In this document: positions 41,198 through 49,377 of the stretch, one piece after another
Position numbering within the stretch: the stretch's first letter is position 1
How the letters are laid out: each line of letters starts with the position of its first letter
Notes under the pieces: generated by a model
Database searches by the model: none
What the model saw: the letters and a program-made list of their open reading frames with translations, nothing else
Told to the model about the DNA's origin: nothing
Translations under genes and position numbers: made by a program
Assembly: GCA_026988035.1 (NCBI GenBank)
Contig: JALSLY010000076.1
Location: forward strand, 23,421 to 87,420
Reading direction: 5' to 3'
Source: Thermotogae bacterium
GTDB taxonomy: Bacteria; Thermotogota; Thermotogae; Mesoaciditogales; Mesoaciditogaceae
Length of the DNA: 64,000 nt

Positions 41198-41989
41198 ATG
41201 AAGAAGATTCTTATGGTCTTTTTTGTGATCGGAATTTTTTCGGTCATTTCAGTTGCTTCAACAACGTCATTTTCTTTTCACAACACGAACTGGTCGTCTC
41301 GTTATTCTGAAAGAATTGGAAATCTTTATCTTCTCGGAATTGTTGGAACAACAGGTATGGGGGGAGCTTTGGGCTATATATTCACTCAGGTGAATCGCCA
41401 AAAGATTGGATTCTTAAATCCGATTGTTGGGAAGAGCACGTATGCTGTTGCACTTGGCATGAATCTTACTCTTAATGTGCCAGCCGCGTATTTTGAATAC
41501 GATACAGAAAGTAGCCTGCCTCCCATCTTTTATGACTTTAAGTTTACGGCTGGCAACTATGGGCTTCCGAATTTTGGAATCACTTTGAATGGGAAGGCCT
41601 ATTCTACGCTTTTGGGAGCTTCTATTTATGCTGAAGGATACTTTAAACTTGTATTTCAAACAGAAATGGGATCAACTGGGCTTGTTGATTTGTCATATAA
41701 GAACATGAAAGGCACGTTGTTTTTCACTGATGAAGTTGGGCCTTTGTTTTTTTCAACTGCTGGCATGGCCATTGGATCTGTGGCGTTTGATCTGGGTGTT
41801 GGATACAATGGAAATCTCGGATTAGATTTTGGACTGTCATCGATGAAGGTAGGAATGAACAATGGCTGGTGGTTTAGGTATATGGTAACAGATATTGGTA
41901 CATCATTCCTGTGCAATTTAAATTTTGAAGATTCCAAACTCATCTTTGGATATAACAGGGGGGCCGCTTACGTATCACTCGAACGTTGA
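41198..41989 (+). CDS. Exported barrel-like protein of unknown function
   Basis: 263 residues from ATG 41198; AAAGGGGG lies about 14 bases upstream, and TTG 41186 is an alternative. Signal peptide MKKILMVFFVIGIFSVISVAS, then amphipathic strands rich in Gly, Tyr and Phe (GNLYLLGIVGTTGMGGALGY, LDFGLSSMKVGM) ending in an aromatic-terminated strand region. Probably a small outer-membrane or toga-like barrel. No family recognised. Overlaps the HemW gene. Confidence 0.6.
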   Translation: MKKILMVFFVIGIFSVISVASTTSFSFHNTNWSSRYSERIGNLYLLGIVGTTGMGGALGYIFTQVNRQKIGFLNPIVGKSTYAVALGMNLTLNVPAAYFEYDTESSLPPIFYDFKFTAGNYGLPNFGITLNGKAYSTLLGASIYAEGYFKLVFQTEMGSTGLVDLSYKNMKGTLFFTDEVGPLFFSTAGMAIGSVAFDLGVGYNGNLGLDFGLSSMKVGMNNGWWFRYMVTDIGTSFLCNLNFEDSKLIFGYNRGAAYVSLER

Positions 41990-43094
41990 AACTTCGATTT
42001 ACATTCACGTTCCGTTTTGTTCAAGAAGGTGTGTTTATTGTGATTTTGCATCCACCACGCAAGATGATATGGCAAGTATCTATTTCGATTCGCTAAAACG
42101 TGAAATCGAGATGCATTCCAATTATTTTGAAGGAAGAAGTGTGATAACTCTTTATTTTGGTGGTGGAACACCGAGTCATGTTCCGGTGAAGCTGATCGAA
42201 GGCGTAATAGAAACTCTCGCTAAAAATGTTTTTCTAAACGTGAAAGAGGCGACTTTTGAATTCAACCCTGAGGATGTCAATCGACAACTTTGCCGCGATC
42301 TTCGTGAATTAGGAATAAACCGTGCGAGTGTTGGTTTGCAAACATCTTCTGATGACCTTTTAAAAGTTATAGGGCGACCATATTCTTTTGAAGACTTCAA
42401 GAAGGCGTATTCAATACTCAGAGAAACCTTTGACAATGTGAATGTTGACTTTATGTATTCTCTTCCGTTTGAAAAACTCTCGGATGTTGAAAACGATCTG
42501 AAAACCGTTGAAACGCTGATCCCGGATCACGTTTCCTTTTATGAATTGGAGGTACACGAAAGTGTGCCACTCTTTTCTATGATCCAAGCAGGACAAGCGC
42601 GGCTTCCAGCAGAAGATGTTTCCGAAGGCATGTACGATCTTATAGTGAAAACTTTAGAGGAAATTGGATACAAAAGGTACGAGTTGAGCTCTTGGACAAA
42701 AGAAAAATCTTGCCTTCATAATTTAAGATATTGGAAGAACGAAGATTATATGGGATTCGGCCTGTCTGCCGGAAGCCATATTTCAAATGAACGCTGGGTC
42801 AATACCACTGAAATTCAAGATTATATTTCCAAAATTAGTGCCGGGAAATATCCCCACGCTTACGAATCTAAAAATGATTCGATAGTTGAGATAGCTGAAA
42901 CTCTTTTTATGGGCTTAAGGCTTGCGGAAGGTATAGATGTCAATGAAATGCGTGAAAAATTCGGTGATGATTTTGATGAGGTTTTTTCCAGAATTAAAAA
43001 ATTTTGTGGAGAGCTTTTAGAATGTTCCGACCGTTTGAAATTTACTAAAACAGGTATGAAATTCTCTGCAATGGTTTTACGCGAACTTGCATAA
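41946..43094 (+). CDS. hemW: HemW-like radical SAM protein (coproporphyrinogen oxidase-like)
   Basis: About 382 residues. N-terminal SIYIHVPFCSRRCVYCDF carries the radical-SAM cluster motif CxxxCxxC plus the extra C of the HemN/HemW family. Also LYFGGGTPS, EFNPEDV, GINRASVGLQTSSDDLL and a C-terminal HemN_C region. No heme pathway genes are nearby, consistent with HemW, a proposed heme chaperone, rather than true HemN. The start is unresolved: TTG 41946 and TTG 41925 are both weak, and the only strong ribosome-like run GGGGGG (41956-41961) is followed by no standard start codon. Confidence 0.85.
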   Translation: MDITGGPLTYHSNVETSIYIHVPFCSRRCVYCDFASTTQDDMASIYFDSLKREIEMHSNYFEGRSVITLYFGGGTPSHVPVKLIEGVIETLAKNVFLNVKEATFEFNPEDVNRQLCRDLRELGINRASVGLQTSSDDLLKVIGRPYSFEDFKKAYSILRETFDNVNVDFMYSLPFEKLSDVENDLKTVETLIPDHVSFYELEVHESVPLFSMIQAGQARLPAEDVSEGMYDLIVKTLEEIGYKRYELSSWTKEKSCLHNLRYWKNEDYMGFGLSAGSHISNERWVNTTEIQDYISKISAGKYPHAYESKNDSIVEIAETLFMGLRLAEGIDVNEMREKFGDDFDEVFSRIKKFCGELLECSDRLKFTKTGMKFSAMVLRELA

Positions 43095-43185
43095 ATTATT
43101 TTTGGCGACTGCTATTTTAAGCATAAATGTTTAGAAAATGTCGTCACAACATTTCAACTGTATAAAAAAGAAACCATTTTGTAAC

Positions 43186-43215
43186 TTGACATAACATAGG
43201 CTTAAATGATAGCAT
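43186..43215 (+). promoter_or_regulatory. Sigma-70 promoter of the amino-acid importer leader
   Basis: TTGACA (43186-43191), 18-base spacer, TAGCAT (43210-43215). Predicted start near 43222, 25 bases before the leader ORF. Confidence 0.65.
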
Positions 43216-43246
43216 AAGCTTAAGTTCTTTATGAGAAGGGAAAAGT

Positions 43247-43339
43247 ATGATTGATAAATACATTCTTTCAATTTCAAATCAACTGAACAGCAGGAAGCAG
43301 CACGTCAAGTATCCGCCCGGTGGAAAAGCGGAAGCTTGA
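43247..43339 (+). CDS. Putative 30-residue leader peptide
   Basis: ATG 43247 with GAGAAGGG six bases upstream, reading MIDKYILSISNQLNSRKQHV then KYPPGGKAEA and TGA at 43337-43339. The middle is rich in Asn, Gln, Ser, Arg, Lys and His codons. The last codons and the stop lie inside a hairpin whose loop can pair with the downstream terminator arm. This is the arrangement of a translated attenuator for the amino-acid importer that follows. It could also be a chance ORF within a riboswitch-like RNA. Confidence 0.5.
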   Translation: MIDKYILSISNQLNSRKQHVKYPPGGKAEA

Positions 43340-43403
43340 ACGTATGCTTTTAAGTTAAAGTAAACCCACCGGGCCACTCCTAAACAAGGATGTGGCCCTT
43401 TTT
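43303..43403 (+). ncRNA. Attenuator RNA: hairpin, pseudoknot and intrinsic terminator
   Basis: Hairpin P1: CGTCAAG..CCGC (43303-43316) pairs with GCGG..CTTG.ACG (43328-43342). Its loop CCCGGTGG (43316-43323) is an exact 8-base complement of CCACCGGG (43366-43373). The latter overlaps the 5' arm of the terminator GGGCCAC-TCC (43371-43380) / GGA-T-GTGGCCC (43388-43398), which is followed by TTTTT. Pseudoknot and terminator are mutually exclusive, so this is a transcriptional switch ahead of the transporter at 43434. It matches no riboswitch class I recognise, and no T-box core sequence is present. Confidence 0.7.
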
Positions 43404-43433
43404 CTATATCAAATTCTAAGGAGGCGGTTTAAA

Positions 43434-44216
43434 ATGAAAAGAGTTCTTGTGGTAGTTACGTTACTTATTCTCGTTATGGCAATTATCGTGAGCGCTAATG
43501 CGCTTCAGAGGATTATTTCGTCTGGTTATCTAAATGTTGGGATGGATGCCGCGGGCTATATGCCGTTTGAAGGAATCAACAGCAATGGCAAATACATAGG
43601 TTTTGATGTGGATTTGGCCACACTTATGGCTAAAGAACTTGGTGTTAAGCTTAGAATTGTTCCGACACGATGGTCTGGCATCCTCCCTTCTTTGGCTTCT
43701 GGAAAGTTTGACATGATAATCTCTGCGATGACTATAACTCCAAAACGTGCAATTATGGTCAACTTCTCAATACCTTACTTTACTGTAGGTCAAAAAATCC
43801 TTTATAACAACACGGTTTATAAAAATCCACCGACTTTAAAAGAGCTGCTGGAAAAGAAAAATTTAGTCGTGGCTGTTCAAATGGGAACGACTGGAGATGA
43901 CGCTGCGAGAGCTTTCTTCAAAAATGCGAAAATTTTGGAATTTGCATCAATGGATGAAGCGTCTATACAAGTTGCCATGAAAAAAGCAGATATCGCTGTT
44001 GGAGATTCTACATATGTTGGATTCATGGTAAGCAAATATTCCCAGCTTTCCACGACAAATGAAGAATTAACCAATGAGAATTATGGTATTGCAATAAAAC
44101 AAGGTGAATTCAACCTCCTCAATTGGATAAACACGTTCATAACGTATGTGAAAGCAAGTGGACAGTGGCAAAAGCTGTACAACAAATGGTTCAGCAATTA
44201 CAAACCAAACTCTTGA
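43434..44216 (+). CDS. Polar amino-acid ABC transporter substrate-binding protein
   Basis: 260 residues from ATG 43434 after AAGGAGG. Signal peptide, then family 3 solute-binding fold: LNVGMDAAGYMPFEGINSNG, YIGFDVDLATLMAKELGVKL, and SAMTITPKRAIMVNFSIPY with the Arg that binds the substrate carboxylate. A TGDDA segment follows. Likely binds a polar or basic amino acid. First gene of a three-gene PAAT importer; expression probably depends on the upstream attenuator. Confidence 0.9.
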   Translation: MKRVLVVVTLLILVMAIIVSANALQRIISSGYLNVGMDAAGYMPFEGINSNGKYIGFDVDLATLMAKELGVKLRIVPTRWSGILPSLASGKFDMIISAMTITPKRAIMVNFSIPYFTVGQKILYNNTVYKNPPTLKELLEKKNLVVAVQMGTTGDDAARAFFKNAKILEFASMDEASIQVAMKKADIAVGDSTYVGFMVSKYSQLSTTNEELTNENYGIAIKQGEFNLLNWINTFITYVKASGQWQKLYNKWFSNYKPNS

Positions 44217-44225
44217 GGTGATCTT

Positions 44226-44966
44226 ATGAGATATAGGATTCTCAAAAAGCTTTCGATCGCGGCGTTTATCGCCGCGGCTTTTGGAATCATGTATTATTTT
44301 ATGTCTCTTCAATATCCGTTTCACTGGAACGTGGTGCCGGCTCATTATTTGAAGCTATACTTTCTTGGTCTTCTCATGACGTTGAAGATCTCTCTTGTGA
44401 GTATAGTGATTTCCTTTGTTATAGGAGTTTTTGGAGGAATAATGAAAGTATCAAAGAGTGAAACTCTGAGAGATTTATCAGGGTTATACGTGGTGTTTTT
44501 TAGAAACATTCCACTACTTGTCGTTATCCTTCTGGTTTACTATGGAGTTGGCACTTTGGTTAACATACCAAGATTTTGGGCAGCTGTTTTAGCTTTATCC
44601 ACTTTTGAAGGAGCATATGTTATAGAAATAGTAAGGGCTGGCATCCAATCAATACCAAAAGAGCAGTTTGAGACAGCTGAAGCGCTCGGCCTTTCACCAA
44701 AGGAAAGATTCTTTGATGTAATCTTGCCACAAGCTTTCAGAAATTCACTCCCTTCCTTAACAGGTCAATTTATAAGTCTTGTGAAAGATAGCTCTCTGGC
44801 TTCTGTTATAGCAATAAGCGAATTGACTCAACGTGGGACACAAGTTGCCACGATGGCACTTGCCTCTTTCGAAAGCTACATAACAGTTGCGCTCATGTAC
44901 TTTACTTTGACCTATGTGCTAAGTTTCCTAAGTAACGTTATCGAAAGGAGGCTGGCGATACCATGA
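44226..44966 (+). CDS. Polar amino-acid ABC transporter permease
   Basis: 246 residues, HisM/GlnP-type, with five or so membrane segments and the EAA loop EQFETAEALGLSPKERFFDVILPQA (ATPase contact). Starts nine bases after the binding-protein gene and overlaps the ATPase gene by 4 bases. A single permease gene suggests a homodimeric membrane domain. Confidence 0.92.
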   Translation: MRYRILKKLSIAAFIAAAFGIMYYFMSLQYPFHWNVVPAHYLKLYFLGLLMTLKISLVSIVISFVIGVFGGIMKVSKSETLRDLSGLYVVFFRNIPLLVVILLVYYGVGTLVNIPRFWAAVLALSTFEGAYVIEIVRAGIQSIPKEQFETAEALGLSPKERFFDVILPQAFRNSLPSLTGQFISLVKDSSLASVIAISELTQRGTQVATMALASFESYITVALMYFTLTYVLSFLSNVIERRLAIP

Positions 44967-45694
44967 CAAATGTGTTGGAAGCAAGACACGTAAAAAAAGC
45001 GTTCGGAGAGACAGTTGTTCTTCGCGACGTATCGTTGGTCGTGAATAAAGGAGAAGTTGTCGTTATAATGGGACCATCAGGAACGGGGAAATCAACCTTT
45101 CTAAGAACTATAAACTTTCTTGAAATTCCAGATGGTGGAGAAATCATTTTTGATGGCAAAAAGATGGAAAAAGATCCCAACATTTTGAGACAAGCGAGAT
45201 CCAAAATATCTTTTGTTTCCCAGAGTTATAACCTTTTTCCACATATGAAAGCTCTTAAAAATGTGGTTTATCCGTTAGTAAAGGTCAAAAAGATAGAAAA
45301 AAAGGAAGCGCAAGATCGGGCTATCGAAATGCTTAACAGAGTAGGACTTTCAGATAAGCTTAGCAGTTACCCAGGAGAGTTATCTGGTGGCCAGAAACAA
45401 AGAGTTGCTATAGCACGTGCCATGGCTATGAGACCTGATTTGTTATTGTTTGACGAGCCAACATCGGCGCTTGATCCTGAGATGACCGCGGAAGTGCTAA
45501 GCGTTATGAAAGAACTTGCGGATAGCGGGACAACAATGATCGTTGTAACGCACGAAATGAACTTTGCACGCTATGCTGCAGATAGGATTGTTTTTATGGA
45601 TGATGGTGTGGTGATAGAAGAATCTGGACCAGAAGAATTCTTTGCTTCTCCGAAAACAGAAAAGGCTTTAAAATTTATGGCGCGCCTTACCTAA
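44963..45694 (+). CDS. Polar amino-acid ABC transporter ATP-binding protein (GlnQ-like)
   Basis: 243 residues. Walker A GPSGTGKST, Q-loop VSQSYNLFPHM, signature LSGGQKQRVAIARAMAM, Walker B LLFDEPTSALDPEM, and TMIVVTHEMNFAR. Of normal GlnQ/HisP length and most like amino-acid importers. Third gene of the operon. Confidence 0.94.
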   Translation: MTNVLEARHVKKAFGETVVLRDVSLVVNKGEVVVIMGPSGTGKSTFLRTINFLEIPDGGEIIFDGKKMEKDPNILRQARSKISFVSQSYNLFPHMKALKNVVYPLVKVKKIEKKEAQDRAIEMLNRVGLSDKLSSYPGELSGGQKQRVAIARAMAMRPDLLLFDEPTSALDPEMTAEVLSVMKELADSGTTMIVVTHEMNFARYAADRIVFMDDGVVIEESGPEEFFASPKTEKALKFMARLT

Positions 45695-45796
45695 AATTAT
45701 TCAATTGGTTAAAAATAAAAAGTCGTCAGGACGATAAACAGTCTTCTGGATTTGCTCTTCGTTTTGTTGTGAAGCGTTACTCTGAACCGACCGTAT

Positions 45797-46005
45797 GTCG
45801 TCCCGGACCTGATCCGGGATCTCATACTTGATTCAGGATCTCGGGATCTCGTACTTGATTCAGCGTAGCGACATGGTACGTAAGTCATCACATACTTGAT
45901 GCATCTGATAGAGCTTTAAACATTAACAACGTCATGCCGTACTTGATATATCTGATAGAGTCTTAAACCGACATGTCATCCCGGACTTGCTCCGGGATCT
46001 CATTC
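45797..46005. repeat. GTCATCCCGGA-type dispersed repeats, family C cluster
   Basis: GTCGTCCCGGACCTGATCCGGGATCTC at 45797 and GTCATCCCGGACTTGCTCCGGGATCTC at 45975 are imperfect copies with an internal CCCGGA..TCCGGG dyad. Between them a 40-base direct duplication (CTTGATGCATCTGATAGAG at about 45896 and CTTGATATATCTGATAGAG at about 45941) is seen. This and flanking AT-rich sequence make up the 650-base gap between the amino-acid importer and the ROK gene; no ORF with support is present. Confidence 0.7.
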
Positions 46006-46276
46006 TTTGTGATGATCAAGTCCGCAATGATCACAGCCTGCATTCCTAAATTGATAAGGATTTCCGATTAGCAACCCAAGGTCAAAGTGGGTTATCTCGG
46101 TATGTTCAAAAGATAGAAAATGTTACACGAACATTTTTGATGTGGATGGGTTGAAGATATGTTAATGTATCATGAGCTTTGAAGAGCTATTAAAAGGATT
46201 TGTAAGGTTTTGTTCGAATTTCTTTTGTATTCAAACTTAACGCTTAAAAATAGCCCAAAACAACTGAAAACCACTA

Positions 46277-46305
46277 TTGACAAGACAAGTAACAGGTTAT
46301 AAAAT
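46277..46305 (+). promoter_or_regulatory. Sigma-70 promoter of the ROK/mannoside operon
   Basis: TTGACA (46277-46282), 17-base spacer, TAAAAT (46300-46305). About 40 bases before ATG 46345. Confidence 0.75.
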
Positions 46306-46344
46306 ATTTGTAAGTAATGATTATTTATTAAAAAGAAGGACATA

Positions 46345-47496
46345 ATGGATGTGATTAGAAACAAAGATGTTAGAAGTTTTTTAAGATTGAAAAATGTACA
46401 AAATCTTTTGGATATCCTTCTTAGAAAAGGGAATGCAGCTCGAGTGGAACTTTCGAAGATGACAGGTCTTACAAAAACAACTATTTCTTCGATAACAAGG
46501 GAATTGATATCTAAAGGAATTCTCGAGGAAACTTCTCCTACCCTTAATAAGAATAAAATCGGTAGAACCATAACACCACTCAGAATTAGAAAAGACGCTG
46601 CTTATACAATTGGGGTGGATCTCTCAAGACATCATCTAAGTGCTGTAATGATGAATACCCACGGGAAAATAATCTTGAGAAAAAAGGGACCCTCTTACGG
46701 TAATGTTGGACCCCAAAAAGTGATGAACAATCTTTTTCGAATCATAGATGGCATTTTCGATTCTTTTTCGAGAAGTAGAAGAATTGATGCATTGGGAATT
46801 GGAATGCCTGGGCCACTTGATATAGAGAAAGGAATCGTCATAGAGCCTCCAAAGTTTTTCGGATGGAAAAATGTTCCGTTATGCGAGATAGTATCTCAAA
46901 GGTACAGTGTTCCAGTTTGGATTGAAAACGATGCAAACTGTGCTGCTTTGGCTGAGAAATGGTATGGCAATGGAAAGAATGTAAATGCATTTTTATACAT
47001 ACTTCTAAATGAAGGAATAGGTGCAGGGATCTTTATCGATGGAGAAATATATAAAGGCTCATCTAATTACGAAGGGGAGATTGGGCACACGATCGTCAGA
47101 AGAGGAAATAAAATCAGTTTTTTGGAAAATCTCCCTGAATATGAGCGAATTGTAAAATCTATTAGAATAGCCGCGAGAGAGACAAAAAATGCAGATAACA
47201 TTGCTGTGGTCAGCGACGAATTACTGGATAAAATTGGGCACTTAATAGGAGAATCTTTTGCAACCACATCGAATATTTTGAATCCAGAAAAAATATTCAT
47301 AGGAGGAGAATTAGCTATATTTGGAAATAAAATTTTAAAACCAATAAGAGAATCCTTCTATAAATACAGTCTTGGAGAAAAGTGGGGGAAACTTATACCC
47401 ATAGAGCTTTCTGAAATACATAGAGATGCGATTAGTATGGGTGCAGCAACATATTCAATGAGGCGATTTATCATTGAGAAAGCGATGGGTAAATAG
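46345..47496 (+). CDS. ROK-family transcriptional regulator
   Basis: 383 residues. N-terminal winged HTH (about 15-70: ARVELSKMTGLTKTTISSIT) followed by a ROK sugar-kinase-like domain with IGVDLSRHHLSAV, LGIGMPGPLD and WIENDANCAALAEKWYG. The zinc-binding CxCGxxGC segment of most ROK proteins is absent: after GEIGHT the sequence reads IVRRGNKISFLEN. It heads the downstream mannoside operon and is probably its local repressor, with a mannoside or glucoside as inducer. Confidence 0.88.
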   Translation: MDVIRNKDVRSFLRLKNVQNLLDILLRKGNAARVELSKMTGLTKTTISSITRELISKGILEETSPTLNKNKIGRTITPLRIRKDAAYTIGVDLSRHHLSAVMMNTHGKIILRKKGPSYGNVGPQKVMNNLFRIIDGIFDSFSRSRRIDALGIGMPGPLDIEKGIVIEPPKFFGWKNVPLCEIVSQRYSVPVWIENDANCAALAEKWYGNGKNVNAFLYILLNEGIGAGIFIDGEIYKGSSNYEGEIGHTIVRRGNKISFLENLPEYERIVKSIRIAARETKNADNIAVVSDELLDKIGHLIGESFATTSNILNPEKIFIGGELAIFGNKILKPIRESFYKYSLGEKWGKLIPIELSEIHRDAISMGAATYSMRRFIIEKAMGK

Positions 47497-47575
47497 AAAA
47501 TTATATGAGAGGTGGTGATGGATGATAATTGAATTTTGAAAGGCTTTAAATTCTTTACTATAAGGAGGGATCATA

Positions 47576-49300
47576 ATGAAGCGTGGAGTGATTTTTCTAA
47601 GTATTGTTGGGATTCTCGTTTTAGCAGCTTTTGCCTTTGCAATTGGGGAATTCCCGCGTTCAGAAACTCTTTACGTGAATGGTTTGCAGTGGGGGCCTCC
47701 AACCAATTGGAATCCTTTAGCTGGTAACCCTTCTTGGCCTATAAGTGCTGGAAGTGGACGAGAATTGATCTACGAAACACAATTCATGTATAACATGATC
47801 AACGGAAAATTGGAACCGCTAATCGGAGAAAAGTATCAATGGGTGGACAACTTAACCTTGGTGGTGAATTTAAGAAAAGGCGTACATTGGCAAGATGGAG
47901 AGCCATTAACGTCAGAAGATGTTGTCTATACATTGGAGCTTGGCAAAAAGTACAGTACCGGCTGGAGTAATTTGTGGTTATATATGAAAGATGTGTTCAC
48001 CGTAGGAAAGTATGAATACGTCGTCAAATTGAAACCAGAAAATCCAAATAGGCTCGTTGTAACGGATATGCTGGTAAATGTTTACGTGTTGCCTAAACAT
48101 ATATGGGAAAAAATCGAAAAGGATAACAATTACGATATAAAGAAAATACGCGAATTTGTGAATAAGAATCCCATAGGTTCGGGACCTTACAAATTGTACT
48201 CTTATTCTCCTGAAAAGATAGCTCTTGTGCGCTATGATGATTATTGGGGTAAGAGTGTTTTTGGAAAGCTACCTGTTCCAAAATACATCGTGCATCCTAT
48301 TTTCAAGAGCAACGATGATGGAAATCTCGCTTTCGAAAAGGGTAACATCGACATGTCCCAGCAATTTGTCCCACAAATCTGGAAAATGTGGGAAAAAGGT
48401 CTTCCAATAGCGACATGGTACGATCATCCCCCATATTACGTTCCAGCCATGATACCATCTCTTTGGTTCAATTTGCATAAGCACCCTCTTGATATTCCAC
48501 AAGTAAGAAAAGCAATTGCATACTCTATAAACTATGCAAAGATAGCTCAGCTGGCAATGACCAAATATTCTCCTACAGCAAAGTCGAGCTTGATTTTGCC
48601 GTTCGGTGGAGAGAAAAAGTACTTCAACGAAGAGGCTGTAAAAGAATACGGTTGGGAGTACAACCCCAAAAAAGCGGAGGAGCTTTTAAAGAGCATTGGT
48701 GCTAAAAAAGGAAGAGATGGGATCTATGTTCTGAAAGACGGAACAAGGTTAGGGCCGTTTAAAGTGGAGTGCCCTTACGGTTGGACAGACTGGATGGTAT
48801 CACTTCAAATAGTTGCGCAGTCAGCTAAGAAGATCGGCATAGATATACAGACATATTACCCAGATACTCCTGTATGGGCCAACGACAGAATGACTGGCAA
48901 TTTTGATATGATAATGGATACACCAGCTCCCAATGCCCTCCCATCTCAGCCTTGGTCTAGGTTTTATGCTGCTATGTATTCCAAAGACGTTCCACCAATC
49001 GGGCAGCTTGCGTTTAGAAACTGGGGAAGATACAAAAATGCTCGTGCTGATGAAATAATGGAAAAGATCCCAACTGTTACGGATGAAAATACTCTAAAGT
49101 CCCTGTACACAGAACTCGATAAGATATATATGCGAGATGTCCCGATCATCGGTCTTGAATACAGACCTGCGTTGTTTTACGAGTACAACACAACCCATTG
49201 GACGAATTTTCCGAACGAGAAAAATCCATACGCTCCGCCACAAATTTGTACCGATGGGGCAGGGATAAGAGCCCTTTACGAGATTAAACCTAAAAAATAA
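47576..49300 (+). CDS. Peptide/oligosaccharide-type ABC transporter substrate-binding protein (family 5)
   Basis: 574 residues; ATG 47576 after AAGGAGGGATC. Signal peptide, then SBP family 5 fold: LVVNLRKGVHWQDGEPLTSEDVVYTLEL and VRKAIAYSINYAKIAQLA. In Thermotoga-like organisms family 5 proteins often bind oligosaccharides rather than peptides. The surrounding GH1 and GH2 beta-mannosidase/glucosidase genes point to manno- or gluco-oligosaccharides here. An intraoperonic terminator follows the gene. Confidence 0.88.
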   Translation: MKRGVIFLSIVGILVLAAFAFAIGEFPRSETLYVNGLQWGPPTNWNPLAGNPSWPISAGSGRELIYETQFMYNMINGKLEPLIGEKYQWVDNLTLVVNLRKGVHWQDGEPLTSEDVVYTLELGKKYSTGWSNLWLYMKDVFTVGKYEYVVKLKPENPNRLVVTDMLVNVYVLPKHIWEKIEKDNNYDIKKIREFVNKNPIGSGPYKLYSYSPEKIALVRYDDYWGKSVFGKLPVPKYIVHPIFKSNDDGNLAFEKGNIDMSQQFVPQIWKMWEKGLPIATWYDHPPYYVPAMIPSLWFNLHKHPLDIPQVRKAIAYSINYAKIAQLAMTKYSPTAKSSLILPFGGEKKYFNEEAVKEYGWEYNPKKAEELLKSIGAKKGRDGIYVLKDGTRLGPFKVECPYGWTDWMVSLQIVAQSAKKIGIDIQTYYPDTPVWANDRMTGNFDMIMDTPAPNALPSQPWSRFYAAMYSKDVPPIGQLAFRNWGRYKNARADEIMEKIPTVTDENTLKSLYTELDKIYMRDVPIIGLEYRPALFYEYNTTHWTNFPNEKNPYAPPQICTDGAGIRALYEIKPKK

Positions 49301-49309
49301 TTTTTTTGC

Positions 49310-49347
49310 AATCGGGAAAGGGAGAAATCCTTTTCCCGATTTTTTGT
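49310..49347 (+). terminator. Intraoperonic hairpin terminator after the binding protein
   Basis: AATCGGGAAAGG / CCTTTTCCCGATT followed by TTTTG. It probably allows only partial read-through, giving excess binding protein over the permeases. Confidence 0.8.
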
Positions 49348-49377
49348 TTTTCAAAGAGCAGAAAGGATGGGAGAGAA

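Noticed and set aside
43235..43403. Known riboswitch classes (lysine, glycine, SAM, T-box, glutamine)
   Set aside because: None of the conserved core sequences I know is present; the translated-leader reading explains more of the sequence.
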